Shown here: one piece after another, positions 5,571 through 5,882 of the stretch
Position numbering within the stretch: position 1 is the first letter of the stretch
Layout: every line of letters starts with the position of its first letter
Source of the DNA: Betaproteobacteria bacterium
GTDB lineage: Bacteria > Pseudomonadota > Gammaproteobacteria > Burkholderiales > Rhodocyclaceae
Direction: 5' to 3'
Assembly: GCA_016880375.1 (NCBI GenBank)
Contig: JAEHDO010000181.1
Coordinates: 1 to 5,882, forward strand
DNA: 5,882 nt
Notes under the pieces: model-generated
Told to the model about the DNA's origin: nothing
The model's input: only the letters and a program-made list of their open reading frames with translations
Database searches by the model: none
Program-made: the position numbers and the translations under genes

Positions 5571-5882
5571 CAGAGCCTGGCTTCGACCCAGGACTGCACC
5601 GAAGCCAGCGCCTGGCCGAGATGCTCCGGCTGGGTGCCGCCGGCCTGCGCCATGTCGGGCCGGCCGCCGCCCTTGCCGCCGACCTGCTGGGCGACGAAGT
5701 TCACCAGTTCGCCGGCTTTCACCTTGCCGGTGAGATCGCTGCTGACGCCGGCGATGAGCGCAGCCTTGCCGTCGGCGGCGGCGCCGAGCACGACGACGCA
5801 GGATTTCAGCTTGTCCTTGAGCTTGTCCAGCGTCTCGCGCAGGGCCTTGGCGTCGGCGCCCTCGAGCGCGGCGGCGAGCACC
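5570..5882 (-). CDS. alaS: Alanyl-tRNA synthetase, C-terminal end (5' part outside window)
   Basis: AlaRS charges tRNA-Ala with alanine in the cytoplasm. Only the last 103 whole codons are present, running off the right edge of the window. The fragment is the C-Ala/DHHA1 domain: [20 protein letters not shown] (residues 25-44), [13 protein letters not shown] (49-61), and the glycine-rich [15 protein letters not shown] (68-82), which is highly characteristic of AlaRS C-termini, then the closing helix to WVEARL. The C-terminus is at the usual place, so the gene is cut only by the window. The catalytic and editing domains cannot be checked. The stop overlaps the Nudix start by one base, implying an alaS-Nudix-DUF4202 operon whose promoter lies outside. 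Confidence 0.95.
   Translation of the reverse strand, partial: VLAAALEGADAKALRETLDKLKDKLKSCVVVLGAAADGKAALIAGVSSDLTGKVKAGELVNFVAQQVGGKGGGRPDMAQAGGTQPEHLGQALASVQSWVEARL

Overview
This window is a compact, high-GC chromosomal segment from a Gram-negative proteobacterium. The order ilvE, a small CHCC zinc-finger gene, then waaF, the heptosyltransferase for LPS inner core, and the protein similarities suggest a betaproteobacterium, possibly of the Rhodocyclales (Azoarcus/Thauera/Zoogloea-like). That placement rests on recognition, not on a search. Almost every base is coding. I see no RNA genes, mobile elements, CRISPR arrays or large repeats, and no intergenic stretch longer than about 35 bases.

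Left block, plus strand (1-4477): the 3' half of ilvE (branched-chain aminotransferase), a 66-residue zinc-finger protein, waaF, a 140-residue SnoaL/NTF2-like protein, a YheT-type alpha/beta hydrolase, and an algC-type phosphomannomutase/phosphoglucomutase. The genes are packed like an operon. ilvE and the zinc-finger gene are 9 bases apart, the waaF stop and the next start share ATGA, and the NTF2-like stop and the yheT start share TTGA. A possible extended -10 element just before algC could give that gene its own transcript. WaaF and AlgC both serve cell-surface glycan synthesis. IlvE is amino acid metabolism. The zinc-finger, NTF2-like and YheT proteins have no role that can be read from the sequence.

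Right block, minus strand (4501-5882, read right to left): the 3' end of alaS (alanyl-tRNA synthetase), a Nudix hydrolase with an N-terminal four-cysteine zinc ribbon, and a DUF4202 protein of unknown function. The three overlap by 1 and 4 bases, so they look translationally coupled. The two blocks converge, leaving 23 bases between the algC and DUF4202 stop codons.

The region is mostly ordinary housekeeping. The best candidates for unknown biology are the coupled alaS-Nudix-DUF4202 set and the uncharacterised NTF2-like/YheT pair between two envelope-sugar genes. I found no clear sign of a wholly new system.
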